The notes below the pieces were generated by a model. The model searched no databases, was not told the DNA's origin, and worked only from the letters and a program-made list of their open reading frames with translations. DNA of 64,000 nucleotides. Origin: Rhizobiaceae bacterium (GTDB lineage: Bacteria; Pseudomonadota; Alphaproteobacteria; Rhizobiales; Rhizobiaceae). The stretch spans positions 1,523,001 to 1,587,000 of the forward strand of contig JAILWO010000001.1 of NCBI GenBank assembly GCA_025698895.1, read 5' to 3'. Numbering within the stretch: position 1 is the first letter of the stretch; every line of letters begins with the position of its first letter. Positions 61,121 to 64,000 of the stretch are shown in pieces. Position numbers and translations under genes: made by a program.

Positions 61121-62467
61121 ATGAACGACATCGCCCTGACAGGCCTCGCACGCGAGCTCGCGCTTCGCGCCGATGAAGGCCGTCCCGTGCGCATCGGCGT
61201 GATCGGTTCGGGCGAGATGGGTACCGACCTCGTCACGCAGGCGATGCTGATGAAGGGCGTCAGCGTGTGCGCCATCTCGACCCGCCGCCCGCATACCGCG
61301 CGTCAGGCGATCCGCATCGCCTATGGCGACGAGGCGATGGCGCGCGAGGCCGACACGGCGTCCGGCGTGACGGCGGCCATAGAGGACGGCCGCATAGCCG
61401 TCACCTCCACCGAATGCCTGGTCACCAGCCCGCTGATCGACGTCGTGATCGACGCGACCGGCAAGCCCGGCGTCGCCGCCGATTACGACCTGATGGCGAT
61501 GGAGCACGGCAAGCATGTCGTGATGATGAACGTCGAGGCGGACGTTACGATCGGTCCGTGGCTCAAGAAAGAGGCCGACCGGCTGGGCGTCGTCTATTCC
61601 GTCGGCGCCGGCGATGAACCGTCGTCCTGCATGGAGCTGATCGAGTTCGCCACAGCGCTGGGCTACCGGATCGTCGCCGCCGGCAAGGGCAAGAACAACC
61701 CCCTCAACCACGAGGCGGTGCCCGATGACTATGTCGAGGAGGCGACCCGCCGCAACATGAACCCGCGCATGCTGGTCGAGTTCGTCGACGGATCCAAGAC
61801 CATGGTCGAGATGGCCGCGATCGCCAATGCGACCGGGCTGGTGCCCGATCTGCCCGGCATGCACGGCCCCCGCGCCGATCGCGACAGCCTCGCCAGCGTC
61901 CTGATCCCGAAGGCGGATGGCGGCATCCTGTCGCGCAAGGGCGTCGTCGACTACACGATCGGCAAGGGGGTGGCCCCCGGTGTCTTCGTGATCGTCGAGG
62001 CGACCCATCCGCGCATCGTCGAGCGCATGGACGATCTCCATGTCGGCAAAGGGCCGTACTACGCCTTCTTCCGCCCTTACCACCTGACGTCGCTGGAAGT
62101 GCCGCTGACGGCGGCGCGCATCATGCTGTACGGCAAGCCCGACATGGTGCCGCTGCCGCGGCCGGTGGCCGAAGTCTGCGCGGTCGCCAAGCGCGACCTG
62201 GCGGCGGGCGAGCCGCTCGATGCCATTGGCGAGACCTGCTACCGCTCCTTCACCATGACGGTGGCCGACGCCCGTGCTTCCCGGGCGGTCCCTGTGGGCC
62301 TGCTGGAAGGCGGCAAGGTGTTGGCGCCGGTGAGGAAGGGCGAGCTGCTGACTACCGCCAACGCCGCCCCGGATCCGACGACGCGGCTTTACGCGCTGCG
62401 CCGCAAGCAGGACGAGATGCTCTGGGGTGGCGCGCCGGCCTCGGAGTTCGTTCGAGACGAGCTCTGA
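61121..62467 (+). CDS. Homoserine-dehydrogenase-like oxidoreductase with SAF domain (COG4091)
   Basis: 448 aa. NAD(P)-binding Rossmann start (RIGVIGSGEMGTDLVTQAML), VVIDATGKPGVAADYDLMAMEHGKHVVMM in the style of Gfo/Idh or homoserine dehydrogenases, a long catalytic part, and a C-terminal SAF-like domain (CAVAKRDLAAGEPLDAIGE). ATG 61121 gives MNDIALTGLARELALRA. The family acts on unknown, probably branched sugar acids; no pathway genes are adjacent. Confidence 0.88.
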   Translation: MNDIALTGLARELALRADEGRPVRIGVIGSGEMGTDLVTQAMLMKGVSVCAISTRRPHTARQAIRIAYGDEAMAREADTASGVTAAIEDGRIAVTSTECLVTSPLIDVVIDATGKPGVAADYDLMAMEHGKHVVMMNVEADVTIGPWLKKEADRLGVVYSVGAGDEPSSCMELIEFATALGYRIVAAGKGKNNPLNHEAVPDDYVEEATRRNMNPRMLVEFVDGSKTMVEMAAIANATGLVPDLPGMHGPRADRDSLASVLIPKADGGILSRKGVVDYTIGKGVAPGVFVIVEATHPRIVERMDDLHVGKGPYYAFFRPYHLTSLEVPLTAARIMLYGKPDMVPLPRPVAEVCAVAKRDLAAGEPLDAIGETCYRSFTMTVADARASRAVPVGLLEGGKVLAPVRKGELLTTANAAPDPTTRLYALRRKQDEMLWGGAPASEFVRDEL

Positions 62468-62498
62468 TGATGCGAGGCTGGCGCGCATCGGGTCGGCG

Positions 62499-62521
62499 AT
62501 CTACATTGGCTGCATGTAGAT
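62499..62521. promoter_or_regulatory. Inverted repeat ATCTACAT-N7-ATGTAGAT upstream of decayed antitoxin gene
   Basis: Perfect 8-bp arms, 15 bp before the ATG of the AbrB-type antitoxin remnant. This is the usual place for autoregulation of VapB/MazE-type pairs. It appears intact although both genes are broken. Confidence 0.6.
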
Positions 62522-62535
62522 CATGGAGATTGTCC

Positions 62536-62761
62536 ATGCGCGTTTCGAAATGGGGCAACAGCCTGGCCGTCCGCTTGCCCGCTTCGCTGGTGGAGAAGCT
62601 GGATCTGAAGGAACGACGTCGAAATCAGGGCGCTGGACAAGGCCGCCCTTGAGATCGAGCGCAAGCATGCGCGGCGCGACCTGTTGGAAAGATTGCACCG
62701 GTTTCATGGCTTGATCGGCAGCGACATCAAGTTCGACCGGGAAGAGGCGAATGCCCGGTGA
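62536..62761 (+). pseudogene. Frameshifted AbrB/MazE-type antitoxin (vapB-like)
   Basis: The N-terminus MRVSKWGNSLAVRLPASLVE, then KLDLKE, is a clear SpoVT/AbrB antitoxin domain. After Glu26 (codon ending 62613) the frame breaks; in the neighbouring frame the expected continuation appears (DVEIRALDKAALEIE, then FKFD-like IKFDREEANAR and a stop at 62761). About two bases are missing compared with an intact EGD(D)VEI reading. As it stands the product would be a 38-aa truncated fragment. Confidence 0.8.
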
Positions 62762-62838
62762 CCTGCCCATTCTTTGACTGCTATTGCCTCCTGTACCTCG
62801 CCGACTGATCGTCGTCGATCCGTTCCGCGACGCCTGAC
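62751..62838 (+). pseudogene. Truncated PIN-domain toxin remnant (vapC-like)
   Basis: ATG 62751 overlaps the antitoxin end as in intact pairs, but reads only MPGDLPIL before a stop. In the next frame FFDCYCLLYLAD appears, close to the FFDTNVLLYLA opening of PIN toxins, then a stop at 62808. The rest of the PIN domain is absent; proC ends at 62839. The toxin is dead. Confidence 0.6.
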
Positions 62839-63654
62839 CTACCGGCCCAGTTCAACGCTTCTCGCCCGCGCGGCCTCGACGGCGTCGGCCAAGAGCGTGC
62901 CGAGGCGGCCTTCGCCCATCAGCACCTCCAGCGCGGCGGCCGTGGTGCCGTTCGGGCTGGTCACCTGCTCGCGCAGCCGGCCTGGCTCCTCGCCGCTTTC
63001 GGCCGCCAGTGACGCGGCGCCGAGCACGGTCTGCATCGCCAGCAGCCCGGCCGTGTCGGCGGGCAGTCCGGCCCGCACCCCGGCATCGCGCAGGCATTCG
63101 ATGAAATGGAAGACATAGGCCGGCCCTGACCCCGAAACGGCCGTCACGGCGTCCATCAGCGCCTCGTCCTCGATCTCGGCGACCCGGCCGCTGGCCGAAA
63201 GGAGTTCGACTATGGCGGCCTTGGCGTCTTCGGCGAGATTCCGGTTGGCGAAGATCACCATCATGCCCTTGCCGATGGCGGCCGGCGTATTGGGCATGCA
63301 GCGCAGGATCGCGGCATTGGCCCCCAAAAGCTTTTCCAGCAGCGCCACGGTGGTGCCCGCCGCGATCGAGACGAAGCTCGTGCCGCGCACCGCGAAGCGC
63401 GAATAGGCCGGCACGACGTCGTTCATGACCTGCGGCTTGATCGCGAACAGGACGAGATCGGTCTCGAAGCCCGAGGGGATCGCATCGGCGGTCTCGAAGG
63501 TGACGGTGCCGAGTTCCCCGGCGCGCGCCCGGAGGTCGGCGTTCGGCTCCACCACTACGACATCCCCCGCGTCCAGCCGCCCGGCCGCCAGCCAGCCCTT
63601 GAGCATGGCGTAACCCATGTTCCCGCAACCGACGAGTATGATGCGCGCCGCCAT
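62839..63654 (-). CDS. proC: Pyrroline-5-carboxylate reductase
   Basis: 271 aa. Rossmann start IILVGCGNMGYAMLKGWL, MPNTPAAIGKGM, and the C-terminal signature region AVSGSGPAYVFHFIECLRDAGVRAGLP with REQVTSPNGTTAAAL. Catalyses the last step of proline synthesis, NAD(P)H-dependent reduction of pyrroline-5-carboxylate. ATG 63654 has AGGGAG upstream; 18 in-frame codons further upstream are not supported. Separate from proBA at 25-27 kb. Confidence 0.96.
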   Translation of the reverse strand: MAARIILVGCGNMGYAMLKGWLAAGRLDAGDVVVVEPNADLRARAGELGTVTFETADAIPSGFETDLVLFAIKPQVMNDVVPAYSRFAVRGTSFVSIAAGTTVALLEKLLGANAAILRCMPNTPAAIGKGMMVIFANRNLAEDAKAAIVELLSASGRVAEIEDEALMDAVTAVSGSGPAYVFHFIECLRDAGVRAGLPADTAGLLAMQTVLGAASLAAESGEEPGRLREQVTSPNGTTAAALEVLMGEGRLGTLLADAVEAARARSVELGR

Positions 63655-63704
63655 CGACCGAACTCCCTGAACCCGGCCTCTTGTGGACGCGCGCCGCGGA
63701 GAAT

Positions 63705-64000
63705 TCAACCGCCCTTGCTACTCGCCGGTATGGCGAAACGCGCGGTCAGCCGCAGCCCCAGCGTCGCCATGACGAGGAACAGCCAGACCGGATCGGCGCG
63801 GCGGAAGAAGAAGCTTTCGAGGAAGGCGTTGAGCGTCGCGAACAACATCATCATCATGAAGAGGTCGGCCAGCGCGACATTCACCTTTAGGAGCGGTGTG
63901 CGCGAAAAGTCCCTCAGCGGCGCGGCCACGAAGGCGATGATCCCGACCGCGAGCGCCGGCAGGCCCATGATGGCCGCGAGATCAAGCCAGCCATTGTGGC
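63705..64000 (-). CDS. O-antigen ligase/polymerase family membrane protein (C-terminal part)
   Basis: The 5' part lies beyond base 64000. The visible 98 residues begin HNGWLDLAAIMGLPALAVGI, the SHNxxLxLAxxxGxxG-type motif that ends the large periplasmic loop in Wzy_C/O-antigen ligases, and contain three predicted helices. The ligase would join O-antigen or exopolysaccharide units in the inner membrane. An internal ATG at 63968 is not the start, because the frame is open to the window edge. Confidence 0.75.
   Translation of the reverse strand, partial: HNGWLDLAAIMGLPALAVGIIAFVAAPLRDFSRTPLLKVNVALADLFMMMMLFATLNAFLESFFFRRADPVWLFLVMATLGLRLTARFAIPASSKGG

Noticed and set aside
59064-61151. Open frame of 695 codons on the minus strand
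   Set aside because: Antisense to the cyclase gene, whose domains and catalytic residues are clear.

Overview
The window is high-GC alphaproteobacterial DNA, most likely from the Hyphomicrobiales (Rhizobiales; a Mesorhizobium/Phyllobacteriaceae-like organism). Three things point there: the block obgE-proB-proA-nadD-rsfS-rlmH-envC-ctpA-yibQ-rppH; the very high density of periplasmic solute importers (one TRAP, one peptide-type ABC, one sugar ABC, two BMP-type binding proteins); and GC-rich palindromic intergenic repeats of the rhizobial type. No rRNA, tRNA, prophage, IS element or CRISPR array was seen. Both window ends cut genes.

Layout. 1-4.8 kb (minus): GntR regulator, TRAP transporter (binding protein, small and large permeases) and an L-idonate-5-dehydrogenase-like enzyme, a sugar-acid uptake and oxidation operon. 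4.9-13.3 kb (minus): a long operon of a Tm-1-like/UPF0261 protein, its TIM-barrel partner, a cupin and a complete peptide-type ABC importer. A TetR gene diverges from it over a 39-bp palindrome. 14-20 kb (plus): a sugar ABC operon (binding protein, two permeases, an 85-aa membrane protein, two ATPases). 20-24 kb: topoisomerase IB, MBL hydrolase, FAH-family hydrolase and an EEP hydrolase. 24-35.8 kb: the housekeeping block, with a parDE-like toxin-antitoxin pair between proA and nadD and an MFS gene between nadD and rsfS.

35.7-39.3 kb: a small membrane protein whose C-terminus is encoded by a palindromic repeat, large hairpins, an orphan BMP binding protein, engB and a ferredoxin-NADP reductase. 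39.5-49.8 kb (plus): hyuA, hyuB, a BMP-type ABC importer and a CodA-type deaminase in one array. Deaminase plus ATP-dependent hydantoinase plus importer is the gene set expected for creatinine (creatinine to N-methylhydantoin to N-carbamoylsarcosine) or a related nucleobase/hydantoin. 49.8-53 kb: two small conserved proteins, two tandem paralogous Crp/Fnr regulators and a D-tagatose-3-epimerase-type isomerase. 53-57.8 kb (minus): a YbhG/F/R-like efflux operon with a CecR-type TetR gene at each end. 57.8-64 kb: Mrp/ApbC ATPase, a class III cyclase with a TPR tail, a COG4091 oxidoreductase, a decayed vapBC pair, proC and the end of an O-antigen ligase-like gene.

Regulatory signals include candidate operators for both TetR-type regulators that start an operon, matching GntR-type palindromes (TGGT-N3-ACCA) before both the sugar ABC operon and the distant epimerase gene, hairpins just after the binding-protein gene in three transport operons (a composite palindromic repeat takes that place in the BMP operon), and at least four palindromic repeat elements.
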